Notes under the pieces: generated by a model
What the model was told of the DNA's origin: nothing
Databases searched by the model: none
The model's input: only the letters and a program-made list of their open reading frames with translations
Origin: Paramecium sonneborni
Taxonomy: Eukaryota; Ciliophora; Oligohymenophorea; Peniculida; Parameciidae
NCBI GenBank assembly: GCA_905182985.1
Contig: CAJJDN010000098.1
Span: 2,292-22,902, forward strand
Reading direction: 5' to 3'
DNA: 20,611 nucleotides
In this document: in pieces, positions 1-12,062 of the stretch
Numbering within the stretch: the first letter of the stretch is position 1
How the letters are laid out: each line of letters begins with the position of its first letter
Made by a program: the position numbers and the translations under genes

Positions 1-1
1 C

Positions 2-3000
2 CTTGAATACATTGTTTAAGGCTACTTTTTAAAATCTGAATATTACTTTAATCTAATCGAAGAAAAAAAAAATGATAAATGCAATTGTGAAAGTAATGAA
101 ATAGTCAGAATAGAGGATGTTTAAATAGAAAAAAAAGGATTATATGAGTTTATATCTCAGAAACCTAATTGTTAAGAATTTTTGTTATCAGGTTGGATTA
201 AAATTTAGGAAATTATTTAAATAGAAGAAGAATTATATTATTAATTATTGAGATTATCAAGTAATTTTCAGAATCATCGATTGATTGATGCAAATTTGTG
301 TGCATTTTAATTATTTTACAAATTATCTTCATCAAGAAACTAAATAATAATAACTACTTATAGTTATACTTTTCCATCTGTCAATATAGATTTTTCAAAC
401 AATCCTTTCCTAAAAACAGAAAAAATTGATATAGAAGACTTGGATATATAATTATGGCATTATATTCTCGTAGAAAAAATATAAAACTTAATTTCAGTTT
501 CAATAAAATTTTATAAGGGCTTTGATCAAAAAGAATTTAATGTTAATTTTTAAGTAATATAGTTTAATATGATGTAATTTAAATTGTTTTACGGAAATAT
601 TTTGTAACCTGAAAATAACTTTTTAACAATATAAATTATAGGATTTTAATTAATAAATTGTCTTAATGATAGTAAACCATAAATTAGTTGTCATCCTACT
701 TGTTAAGAATGTGATGGTCCAAGAAGAAATGATTGTTTATCTTGTTTTGAATAATCACACAGAAGATTTTTAGAAGATTTTAAGGAATGTATTTGTGAAT
801 ATGGAACCATAGATTAAAATGATGAATGTATTAATTATTAAGCTTTATAATTTACTTTAATTTAAGAAGAAACTAAATTAGAAAAATGCCAATATGGTTT
901 TTTTGAATATGAAGATGATTGTATTTAATGGTATTTTTTATTATATAAAATTAAGCCCTTCAATAATTAATAATGATTTAATAACATGTTTGGAATGCTT
1001 ATAGAATCCTAAATAGTGGGCTTAAACATTTTTATGTGATACAAATTTATTTACAAATAAAAATGGAAATATTGCATAATATTTTTAAGAAAATCAATTA
1101 AAATATTATTTATTAGGTATTGATTTACAATACTGCTCAGATTGTGAAGTTTCAATTCCAAATTATAATCATTTTGAATAAATATTTGAATTTAAAACTT
1201 TCTGTGAAATCTCTTAAAAAATAAATAATGATTGCTATTTTTGTGGAGATTGGTGCGATGAATGTTAAATTTTATCAACAAATTTAAATTGCACTCAAAT
1301 ATACATTAATCGTTTATTTGGGGGTTTTATTTACCAAAAAGAAGAAGCATGTGACCCTCCAAATTTTCGAGATTTTTCAAGTAAATGTTTTGAGTGTAAA
1401 ATAACAAATTGTTTATATTGTTTTAATTATTTAGCAAGTGATCCTACAAAAACTACACTTGGTTTCAAATAATATTTAACATTAATTGATGAAGAGATTA
1501 AAGTAGGATGTGCATAATGTATAGAGGGATTTATTTATAAATTTTAAACAGGAGAATGTATTAATTAGAGACCTTCCTAAGAAAATTGCCTTCGATCCTT
1601 TTTTAATCTAGAAAATTAAGAAGTTTGCACATTATCAGCAATAAATGATTTTAATATTGCTTTTGAAATCATAAACTGTTAAAATTAAATTCTAAATTGT
1701 TTACAATGTATTGAAACCCCATAATAAACTCTGAGATGTTTAATTTGTTAAGAAGGTTTTTACGCTTAAACTCATTCAGGAATCTGTTTAAAATGTTTTT
1801 ATTCTTACGCTAAAAAATGTAGTGAATCTAGCAATTTAGAATATTGGAAATGGTTTATTCAAGGTTTTATAATGAAATTCTTGCCAAATCGACCTATTTT
1901 TTCTGGTTATTTAGAATAAATTCCTATTTAAGCCATTGAATGCATAAAAGGGTATAAGTTATTAAATAAAAATTGTTAAAAATATTGTGATGACAATTGT
2001 GCTGTTTGTGAAAGTTTAGATGTTGAAAATTTTTCTTGCTCCAAATGCTCATTAAACTATTATAAAGAAACAATGAAGGTATAAGTTGATGGGAAATGTA
2101 TTCAATGTCCTTCGTTATGTCAAGTTTGCTAAAATAGATCAAATGAAGAAATAAAAGTAAAAATATTTCTTAAAATAGAAAATAAATCCATATTTTACTA
2201 TAACTCGTGGAAATATCATGTATGCATTTAAATGCATCTAAAAAATTCCTTTAGAATTAGTTTAGATAGATCCAAACCTACAAATTGCTTAATATTGTTT
2301 TGAAAATAATTGCAATTATAATTTAGAATATGATTATGTATTTTATTATTTAATTTAGAATGATGTCACTTGTAATCATCTAGACTCTATTTTACTAGAT
2401 TTATAAAATGTCTATAATTATATATATTCTAATGAAATTGGCCTCAAGTAAGTTACTTTATTACTTTAAATAAAGGAGGATTGTATTTTTTATGGTTTTG
2501 ATTAATATATTGAGAATGACTTTAAAGAACAAATATTTTCTATTTAATAAACTAATTTGAAGATTTAAAGTAACAATTATCCTTTAATAGTTTTTAATTA
2601 TTTATATCTAGATATTTTAAAATTTGATTCAATCATTTTCAGCCATCTTCAATTTTAAATTAATCTTGAATTGGATATAAAATTTTCTAATGATTTATAA
2701 CCTATTAATTTAAATATTCATGATACAGAATTTTATTCAATAGATAATAATCTGGCATAAATGTCAATTAAAGCAGATAAATTCCTTAATTTTAAATTAT
2801 AAAATATATCAATTTTTGATATAAGCATAGTAAATTCATTAATTTTCGATATAATTTGTGTTGATTAGGGAGATGATCTTATAATTACAAATTTTTTAAT
2901 TAGAAATTGTATTTTAACTAATTCAACATTATTTTAATTTTAAAACGGGAAGAGAAACATTTAAATCAAACATATCATCATAGATTCTTGTTAATTTTAT

Positions 3001-6000
3001 AATTCAACTTTTGCAAAATTCAATTTTAATTAAAATGAACTTTCATAAGCCATATTTAATGAAGTTTCTATAAGTAACTCTCTTTTTCAAAATTCAAGTC
3101 TAATACATAGTACTGAAAAAACTGCAATTCATGTATTTGATATCTCATGTTCATAAAATTAATTTATGAAATCAAAATTCATAATATTTAACTATGACTT
3201 TTATTGTTATAATTTTTTATTCAAGTAAAATAATGTTAATTCATTTTAATTAATATCATAAATCTCATCCATACAAGAAAAGTAAGAAATTTAGATGAAT
3301 AATATTTAGATGTATGAAAATACTGTAAACTATTTTTCTATTTTTATTACTGAATAAAAACAATCAATAACATAAGTGATAATTTCATTAATAAACTTTT
3401 ATTTTTAAGATAATGTTATTACTTGTAATTAAGAATAATAACTTATCATTTTTAATTGCTATAGCTTGATAATGAAGAATATTTTCCTAAGAAATACAAC
3501 AAATTTCCAATTTATATCATTATTTGCTATTCCTTTTATAAGAATTGAAAATCTCCATTATGAAAAATAAATTTAGGATTTAAAAGTAAAAATATCATCA
3601 AATTGTTTCTAAAATTGTTTTCCTCATTCCTAATTGTTATTAGTCTCAGGTTTCACTGAAATAAATTTAAATCAAATTAAACTTTTAAATTAGTTTAGTA
3701 TAGATTAATCAATTATTTCAATTTAATCAAATTCTTTAATTATGTTAACTACATAAGAATATATTAAAATAAAAGATATATAAGTAAATGGAAATATTAT
3801 AATAAAACAAAAAATTGGAATTATTATATCCTTGATAGAAATAATGTCTACAAAATCTTAAATCATAGAAATTGAAAATCTAAACTTATAAGAGAATGTT
3901 TTTCATTAGTATTATGAAGATCCATCTGAAACTTTTGCAAGTCTTTTGTATGTAGATTCAAGATCAAGTTTGATGATTTTAAAAAATATCATTTGCACTA
4001 ATAATTCTATAACAAATTCTTCCTCAGCTTATATATCTATTTTCTCAAATGAAATATAGATTGAACATTTTTAAGTTAATAATCATAATTATATTGATCA
4101 AGAATTTTGGATTAAATATTATGAAGTTTAAATATAAGCAGATTTTAATTAAAATGAAATTTCTTATATAATCTCTAACTTATACAAATTTGAAAATGTA
4201 GGAGGTATTTTATCTATATAAGCTAACAAATTTACTTTTTTTGATGGGCTTTTTAACTACATATAAGCAAAAGCTATTCAAATCTTTAACATCAACCTTT
4301 AAAGAAATGGAATAGTGATTATTTAAAATTGCAGAATTGCTCATGCATATAATTCATTTATTTCGAAAACCTAAAATGATGGTGCAATTAAAATTAATGC
4401 TTAAAAAAGCTTATTTTCACTTTATCTAGAAAATATTACTTTAATTGATGTTATAAATAAACTATCATCTTCAATATTATCAATATATCCTTCGCCTTCT
4501 TAAAATAATGTTCAAATAAATAATATAATTGTTAAAGACTGTTTTTCGCTTGTGAATTAGATTCTCAATTTTGAATTCGATTTTTAGAATGCCTAATAAA
4601 ATATTGTAAAATTATAAAATTTTAGAATTTTTTCAACTGAAAATGCCTTTTATACTTTTCTTGAATCTATAGGGAAACTTAGTCTAATAGATATGTAAAA
4701 AATAATTAGCAATAATGCAATTATGAATTTTTTAGGATGTTCATTGACTTTAAATGATATTCAAATTGAAGGAATTATATTATCATCTGTTCTGAAAATA
4801 ACAGATTCAAAACAGATAATTGTTATGAATATGCTATTTATTAATATATTAACTTTTTATCCCTTATATTTAGTAGAAGTATAATAAAGTGATATTTTAT
4901 AATCGAAGATATATTTTAATAATATTAAAATATAGAATTTTAATGATCTCAAATTCACTAATTAAAATTACAATTATTTTAATTATAATCATATTGGCTT
5001 AAATTTAAATCAATGCAGTTCAATAATTAATTATGTACATTAACAAATTATATAAGTGGAATTTATTTAAACTTTTTTTGAAAATGTTCTTGCAAATTCA
5101 AAAAAGAATGGGTCATTAATTAAAATCACTAGTTTGACAAATTAAACAAATGTTATTTTTATAAAGATATTTTTATTGAATAACAATTGTTAATATTGTT
5201 ATGATGGTTTATTATATTTTGACATAATTGATTTTAAATAAATACAAATTTCAGAATTATTTTGTATAAAGAACAATATCATAAATTATGGTTGTATATA
5301 GGCAAAATCAGTTAGAAAAGTTGATAGTAAATTATAAATAGAAGATTCAACCTTCATTTCTAATAATGGTAGATAAGGATCTGGCATTTTAGTTTAAAAT
5401 TTAAAATTTAAATTATCAAATTCCAAAATTATTAATAATAATGCTACTTATAAAGGAGGTGGTTTTTATTTTGAAGAAGGTTCTGATAGATTTATTATTT
5501 AATCTACTATAATTTGTAATAATAAAGCAGAACAAGCTGGAGGTATATATTTAGATGGAAATAGTAGTTTAAATAACAATAATTTTATTAAGTCAATTCT
5601 CTTATTTAATTAAGCTTAATTATCTTCAAATAATATTAATGAATTACCATTAAGATTAACATTATCAATTAATTTAAATGAAATGTTTTCATCAGAACAT
5701 ATAATTGAAAATCATTCCTATTAGGTCTTAACATTAAAACCATTCTAAATACTATCCTAAGAAAGTGTTATATAATCAAATTATTTATTAATACCTAGTG
5801 GTTAATAGATATAGAATTATCAGATTTATAATTCTTAATTTTAGAAATATTAATCTTATATTAATGAATTGACTATAATATTAAAAAATAGTAGAAATGA
5901 AAAATTAATAAACTTTGATAATTCTACTTGTAAAATATATTAATAGATTTTTGATATTTAATTATCAAAAATAATTGAATTGACATAAATATCGATAATT

Positions 6001-7987
6001 AGTTTTAATTAAGATACAAAAAGTTTTAATTTAAATTCATTAGAATTTAATTTGGATCCATATAATTAGGATAATAAAATATAAGAAATATTAATTTATT
6101 GTAATACACAATATTCATAAGAGAGTTTAGCATATAGAATGAGAGTTAATAGTTTTTTATGTTAATTAGGAGAATTTTATATAATCTCTGGTTGTCAAAG
6201 ATGTAAATCTGAATAAGGGTTTTATTCTGTGACATATAATACAACAAAATGTTCAATTTTTGATAAAAATAAATTTGAAGCTATTACATCTAATAGAATT
6301 TAATTAAAACTTGGATTTTGGAGGCCAAATCAAATTTCAGATTTTGTTGAATATTGTTATAAAATTCAAATCATTGTATAGGAGGATGGAATGTAGGTAA
6401 TGATATATGTTCAATTGGACATATAGGTGGATATTGTGAAGAATGTGATAGATTTGATATTAGAGGAGATGGAAAATTCTTCAAAAATTAACAATAACTT
6501 GATTGTTAAAAGTGTTAAGAGCAGTCTAAAAGATTTTTAGCTTTTTTTCTTATTTCAATTTGGTAAATTTATATATTTAATTTATGATAGGGCTATTCTT
6601 TCAACTCTTTTAACAATCAAAAGTATTGAAAAATCAAATTAATTGTTTGTTTAACTTAAAATTAGATAAAATTTTACTGAAATCTTATTTAAACTCAATT
6701 AAGGTAAATATATATATATTTTTTAGATCATGAAAGTATTTTACTGAAATTATTTTTGAATTATATATGGGTATTTTCTCTAATATTTACATTTAACATT
6801 AGCTTTTCATTTTCATTAAACTTTGTTAAATAATCTAATGATACTTCCTATTTTATGGCAAATTATTTTGAATGTTTTTTGGCTGAGATTTCAGGAATTG
6901 AATTAATGTACAGTAGAATTTTAGTAATGCTTGGACTTATGGCTAGCTAGATATTAATTATATTTTTAGGATTTTAAATATTGTCAAAATATTAAAAAAC
7001 TAAATTTCATAGCAGAATTATCTCAATTACATGTTTATATTTATATATCTAAAATTATGCTTCATTGATCAATCAGTAAAATTATATTTATAGTTTAGAT
7101 TTTTTTAAATTCTAGCAATTAGGAAAATATCAAATTTAAGTTATATATCTGGAGATGTATCCTTAATTTATGGTTCATAGAATCACATTACATGGATTTA
7201 TGCATTTGCAATACCTGGATCTACAATAATAGGATTAATATTACCATTAACATTATTTTTAATTTTGTACATCAAATAAGAATAACATAATAAAATAAAA
7301 TTTAGAAGACATATTGGTTATTTATTTAATGAATATAATAAAAAGAATTATTTTTGGGAAATGATTAAATTATGGAAGAAAACAATTATCATCATTATTT
7401 TAATCTATTTTGAAACTGATATCTTTTTAAAAGCATCTCTATTAGGACTTTCTTTATTAATTTATTAATTAATAGCTCTTCACCATAAACCATATATACT
7501 TAATAAATTTAATGTTTCTGACATCAAAAGTGGTCAGTTATGTTAAATTGCAATATTTTTAGCACTTATAAAATATATTTGTGAATAATAAGAGCAATAA
7601 AATATTTAAACTATAATTCAAATAGTTATCATCTTCGATAGCATAATATTGAGTTACCCATTTATTATGGATATTTTAAACATATATTATTCAAAATACA
7701 AGTTGCAAATTTTAAAAGTTCTTTTGTCAGCATTTCAAGCTTTTAGACCTAATTTTGTATTCACAAAGTTTTTGAGAAAAAAGTTATATCTCATAAGTTA
7801 AAAAGAAAAGAGGTTTTAAAATAATATTTTTAAAATGAAAAAATTGATATTTTAAAGACATTTTGGAAACACTTAGTAATTATATATTTTAAATATAAGT
7901 GTGAAAAATAGTTATTTATAGAGTGCCACATCATAGACTAGACCAATCTAAATAGCTGTAACTTCCAATTTATTAAAATAAAAGTGA
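2..7987 (+). CDS. Giant cysteine-rich, beta-helix, multi-pass membrane protein (5' partial, one frameshift)
   Basis: This is a Paramecium/Tetrahymena-type surface membrane protein of unknown ligand. I read it with TAA/TAG as Gln. It is open from the window edge and ends at TGA 7985-7987. Five small introns (931-955, 2157-2178, 6563-6590, 6704-6726, 7076-7098) keep it in frame. Order of parts: a leading region; a cysteine-rich furin/growth-factor-receptor-like region from about 690 to 2130 with repeated CxxC spacings; a long Asn/Ile/Phe-rich stretch from about 2300 to 6100 that looks like a parallel beta-helix, including GGGFYF and AGGIYL turns near 5456-5550; a second cysteine cluster at about 6150-6540 with CIGGW, IGHIGGYCEECD and CQKC; then about 7-9 hydrophobic segments to about 7720 and a basic cytoplasmic tail. 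The C-terminal part (RRHIGYLFNEYN, LWKKTIIIIILIYFETD) is typical of this ciliate family. The frame shifts by one base at about 6367-6371, between FWRPNQISDFVEYCYK and HCIGGW, with no usable intron there. No start codon is in the window. The family call is firm; sensory or adhesive function is inference. Confidence 0.9.
931..955 (+). other. 25-nt spliceosomal intron with AAG acceptor
   Basis: Removing GTATTT...TTAAG joins TG|C and gives the cysteine pair of CIQCPSIINN, followed by CLEC, exactly as the cysteine-rich region requires. Without splicing, the frame meets TGA shortly after 970. The length is typical of Paramecium, but the acceptor is AAG rather than the usual TAG. Confidence 0.75.
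2157..2178 (+). other. 22-nt intron
   Basis: GTAAAA...ATAG lies between codons (phase 0). Its removal shifts the frame so that INPYFTITRGNIMYAF... reads on into CFENNCNYN and then about 4 kb of open frame. An alternative donor at 2220 with acceptor at 2254 gives the wrong frame, which decided this choice. Confidence 0.85.
6563..6590 (+). other. 28-nt intron
   Basis: GTAAAT...GATAG splits a Trp codon (TG|G) in the first C-terminal membrane segment. Unspliced, the frame stops at a TGA inside the intron. Spliced, it reads ISIWAILSTLLTIKSI. Confidence 0.85.
6704..6726 (+). other. 23-nt intron
   Basis: GTAAATATATAT...TTTTAG, phase 1 (G|AT, Asp). Removal links KLNQ to DHESILLKLFLNYIW. Retention leads to TGA a few codons later. 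Confidence 0.85.
7076..7098 (+). other. 23-nt intron
   Basis: GTAAAA...TTTAG, phase 2 (CA|A). Only a removal of this length connects the preceding membrane segment to FFQILAIRKISNLSYISGDV and the following membrane segments. An internal TATAG at 7091-7093 would give an 18-nt intron and the wrong frame. Confidence 0.8.
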
Positions 7988-9011
7988 TTATTTAGCTTTT
8001 ATTTAATAATCCATAAAAAAATTTAAACATTTTTACAATTATTTGAATATAAAATAATATTTCCAACTACTTGATTAAATATATTTCTTCATTTCTAAAA
8101 CTCTTAATCATTTAATCTAAATAACATCTTTATATGAAAATATATCTATGGCAAGAATTTAAAATACGAAGATGTTTTTTCAAACTATAGCTGTTTGTTC
8201 TAAACCTAAAATAAAGATAATATTGTTTTTAGGAATTAGCCAGAGATAATTAGAAAAATAAGGATTTGTGATTCTGAAAAAAGAAAACTATGTATTTCAT
8301 AAATAAAACAAAAGTGAAAGCTCGAAAAATATACATAAAACTATTTGAAATTGATAAGTATTTTTCCTAAAAATTATAGTTCATTAGGTCATTTAAAAAT
8401 AATGAATAGCAATCAACATTTTTAAATAAGCATTTCCAAAAGTTCAACTCTTTAAAATTGTTATTTTAAAGATGATTGAAGAACATAAATAATAGATTTT
8501 GGTGATTTGAGAGGATTAATTTTTGAAGAATTTTTTTAAAAGAAAACTTATTTGCACCTATAATAAGTTAAATAAGGTTTTGATATGATTATAATATCAT
8601 TCCTATAAATTTGCTCTTTATTTTAAATATGACATTCTGTACACAATGAATAGGGTTCAATGTTTTATCAAAATATTTTAATATACTATAATTAATAACC
8701 ATTATAATGCAAAAAATTTACGATTTTGTTTTAAATTGTAATTAGTGTCTTGAATGAGTATTATAGGATAGATTGTAAATTATTTATAGTTTAATTCATT
8801 GTTGATTGTTGAGGATGAACTTTGAGGAGAAAATAAAAAATGAATTCGTTTATCAGATTTATTATTAAAAAATTCTAGAATCTAGATCTATTATTTTAAT
8901 TTTAGGCACCGACTTGATTTAAATGTAAAATAAATAATTTTGTTAGTTAAAAAGTATTAATCAAAATTTAAATCGAAAATATATTTTTCAATTTAATATA
9001 TATAAATAAAA
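7988..9011. other. Intergenic stretch, no supported gene
   Basis: This is about 1 kb of AT-rich DNA between the giant gene and the zinc-binding WD40-like gene. Short open frames exist on the plus strand (for example ATG 8148 to TGA 8346-8348, 66 codons; and an overlapping frame through about 8137-8330 containing LKYEDVFSNYSC). They overlap in different frames, have no recognisable domain, and are within chance length when TGA is the only stop. The last 100 bases hold a very AT-rich leader before the next ATG, including an ATATATAAATAAAA stretch just upstream. No tRNA or repeat was seen. Confidence 0.6.
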
Positions 9012-10530
9012 ATGTTTCAACCAAAAATGATAGAAAATGAGAAATCATTTTAATGTATTCATGGTCATAATCTTCCTATTGTTAAAGTAGCTACTAATGC
9101 TAATTTATCAAAAGATAGAAGGCTGCTTTGTGATTAGTGTTTTAAAAATAATATCATCGATTCGAATTTTGTCGAATATGAAGAAATTGCAAAAATAATT
9201 AAGAATGAATAAAATTTCAAAATGAATTTGATAGAAAATATAATAACTACAAACATTCAGTGGATTGAATCTCTCATTAGTAATGTAAATACTTTAAAAT
9301 AAAATTTAATTTCTTAATTAGATTCTTTGACTTCAATTCTTAATGATTGGATTTCAAATCTTGAATATAAAGGACTTTAGTATTCCAAATATAGCTTTAT
9401 TGATTAATTGGATTTAATGATAAAGAATTAGAATATGAAATTCGATTCAAAAAATTTAATAAATGATATTTTTTCAGATTACACTAAATGGAAACCAAAA
9501 GTGATCTCTGTACTAGAGTAATTCAAAAAGTTTGAAAAAGTTAATGAATGCAAAAAAATTTTATCCAAGATGAACTTCGAAATATAAAAACAGATGACAA
9601 ATAATTCAAATGAAAAACCGCAGGATATAATCGAAGGTTTAATTGATCTTCGATAATTTTGTAATATTAATACTTGGGTGTCTAATTTAATTTTATCTCC
9701 AAATGAATAATATCTAGCTGTTATTATAGAACAATAAGCTCATGATGATTATGGTTATATTTAGCATTATTTAGTTATAATTTTTAATCTTACAAATAAT
9801 GAGAGAATATATCAAGGATAATGGATTATATTTGATTAAAATGAAGATAATTTCATTGAATTTTAATTTGATCAAAACTCAAAATATTTCATCGATAAAA
9901 GAGCTTTTAACATAAGAATAGTCAAAATTGAATCAATTAACAATGAAGAAATTTTGTTTTATGGTAATTTCTTAGATATTGACAATAATTAAAATTTATA
10001 CATGAATAACAACAATTAAGTGAAAGTATATTCAATAACACCTAATGTATTGTTAAAAACATATTATTTTGATGAGAAACTTGTTTGGTTTAAATAAATC
10101 TCAGGATTTGCTTTTATTATATAAAAACAATATTTCCAGATAATTCTTTTTTAGAATATGAAATAAATCAAAATTAAAAAAATATTATTAACAATGGGAA
10201 TAATAAAATTATATTCTCCAAAAATAATATTTGGTCAAAGAAACAAATAATGGATCTGGGAAACCAGAAATAGTATGCTTAAGCTCGATAATTTTAGATA
10301 AAATAATAAGGCGATTCAGGCATAAGTAATGTTTATTGTTTTAAAATGGATTTGAAGCTTAGGTTAGCTGGATAGAGAATAATAGGATAGTTAAATTTGA
10401 TTTATTGAAAGGCACATAAAAATTTATCGATTTTTCTAATGAGAATATCAATCAGTGTTATGCCATAGCTAAAAAAACAATAGTGGTAATGATGAATAAG
10501 TAAAAATTGAAATATTAAAAAATGATTTGA
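9012..10530 (+). CDS. Zinc-binding N-terminus plus beta-propeller (WD40-like) protein, 3' end damaged
   Basis: I recognise this as one of the large Paramecium protein family that starts with an MIENE-like motif and a short Cys/His cluster, followed by a helical segment and WD40-type blades. Start: ATG 9012, preceded by an AT-rich leader. Residues 15-43 hold C15, H17, H19, C40 and C43 (CIHGHNLP ... RLLCDQC), a likely zinc-binding or B-box-like knot. Residues about 50-200 are helical, Lys/Glu/Asn rich. From about 225 onward, strand-rich blades appear (SPNEQYLAVIIEQ, HYLVIIFNL, QVKVYSITPNV). The frame is open to TGA 10353-10355 (447 aa). A putative 37-nt intron at 10326-10362 removes that stop and continues through VSWIENNRIVKFDLLKG to TGA 10528-10530. 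A base apparently missing from the A7 run at 10471-10477 would instead connect to CYAIAKK...NDEQVKIEILKND and end at 10752-10754. The role is probably scaffold-like; no partner is evident. Confidence 0.82.
10326..10362 (+). other. Possible 37-nt intron
   Basis: GTAATG...GCTTAG is in phase 0. Its removal skips the TGA at 10353-10355 and continues a beta-strand pattern. It is longer than the other introns in this window (22-28 nt), so it may be false, and the TGA may be a true or mutational stop. Confidence 0.4.
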
Positions 10531-10754
10531 TAATTAATATACTGAGTTTATTGATTTTTAAATCTTAATTATCTGTGTATATAGATTTCTAAGTTGATCT
10601 GAATTTAATTATTCATTAATTCGAATACAAATTTTTGATTAAATTAATTCAGAATTTGAATAAAATAATAAATATACAGTCAAAAATTAATTTTTTAAGC
10701 ATTTTATTTACTTTATTACCTAAAAAGTGGATTAATTGTTTCATTAATAAATGA
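10531..10754 (+). pseudogene. Decayed propeller tail of the preceding gene
   Basis: In the frame reached by adding one base to the A7 run at 10471-10477, the sequence stays open to TGA 10752-10754. A different frame over 10560-10600 reads a WD40-blade-like string (LNFLNLNYL) interrupted by TGAs. This looks like eroded 3' coding sequence of the 9012 gene, but the match is weak. Confidence 0.35.
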
Positions 10755-12062
10755 ACAAAAACAAATAAGTTTAAAAAACTATTTTTGAATAAATAGATTC
10801 AATATATTTGTATTTCATATTTATGTAAAATACAATTAATATAACTAAAATATAAAGTATATAATTTATGTTAGAAAATGCATCAATTAATCTGCTTGAA
10901 CAAGAATGAATTAAAAAATAATTAACAATTAATAAAATTTTATTTCTTAATTGTTCTAGTTGTTTAGTAAATCTTGAGTCTTGAATGACTTTAAATCACA
11001 ATATCTAAGTAGGAAAGGTAGAGTAATCCGATTGAGTTAAAGTTTATGTATGTACATTAAGTATTGAGCAAATGGCTCAAAAAATAAAAAGAAGTGATGG
11101 GCAAATTTGCTCTCTTTCAAGTGAGAAGGGTTTTTTATATGAGATAAGCTAGAGAATGATGGATTTTTTGAATAAAAGCAGACAAAAACGAGTAAAATGA
11201 TTGGAAGTATTCAATTGACATATATAGTTAAAATGTTGCAAAAATCCTTTTTTATGAATGATAGATAATATTGATATGAGAATTATTAATTATTATAAAT
11301 TAAATTATTTAAATATTCAGAAAATTAATTTATATTATGCTCCTTAACTCAAAAACATCAACAATGACGATATTCTTTTTCAGTTAACAATTATTTGGAA
11401 ACTAGAGAATCACTTTCTAAGATTTAAAAATACAATAATTGTAATTTTCTTTATTTATTTTGAAATCCTTTATGTTAAACAAGTTATTTTGTTTTCAAGA
11501 AATCTCTTAATAACCGTAAAAGTTAATGTTAATATACTTTGGCTTTTTTACTTTAAAAGAATAGATTGTCATATACTCAAAGAATGAGGTTAGCTGTACC
11601 ATCGAGTGAACTAATTAAAATCAGATGAATAGATTTTGATTATCATATATTAGCAGAAAAAAAAAATATTATTAATAGTTATGATGGAAAAAATATTTTA
11701 TAATTTACAGATAAGTTTAAATGTGCAATATATTTATATTTCACTTCAAATGATCGTAATGATAATTTTAAATTTTAACTAACAATTTCCCTGTGAATGG
11801 CAAAGAAATAAAAATAATAAAAAAAAAATAACCATATCCCATAGAAGAGAGTTATTCGAAGAGTCTCTTCATTTGGATTGTTAAAAAAATATTATATAAA
11901 ACTTTATATTTAACAGAGTTTAAGGTTTTTCAATATAAATTAGAACATGACTTAACTTGTTGATGAAATTCATAAAGTTAATTCTATTGATCTACTAAAA
12001 TTTTGAAGAAAATAATAAATTTATAAATGTTATTCACATAAAATTCACAAAACATGGCTTGA
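10755..12062. other. Gene-poor stretch with doubtful small frames
   Basis: I find no recognisable gene here. Two plus-strand frames are worth listing: ATG 11072 to TGA 11198-11200 (42 aa, reading MAQKIKRSDGQICSLSSEKG, in a patch with more G+C than its flanks) and ATG 11258 to TGA 11585-11587 (109 aa, with a hydrophobic central part IIVIFFIYFEILYV). Both lengths are expected by chance when TGA is the only stop. Very short inverted repeats (GAGC...GCTC near 11067-11079; GCAAATTTGC at 11101-11110) are present and have no evident role. Confidence 0.5.

Noticed and set aside
1924..2142. Minus-strand 72-codon frame under the standard code
   Set aside because: It is antisense to the cysteine-rich region of the giant gene, which reads through with reassigned TAA/TAG and a consistent Cys pattern.
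6360..6380. Programmed ribosomal frameshifting at the giant-gene break
   Set aside because: I see no convincing slippery heptamer with a downstream structure, and the two other genes carry similar one-base breaks, which makes error or decay simpler.
6356..6381. A 26-nt GTT...TAG segment considered as an intron to repair the frame break in the giant gene
   Set aside because: It starts with GTT rather than GTA. Its removal joins T|GA into a TGA stop and deletes the conserved HC of the motif.
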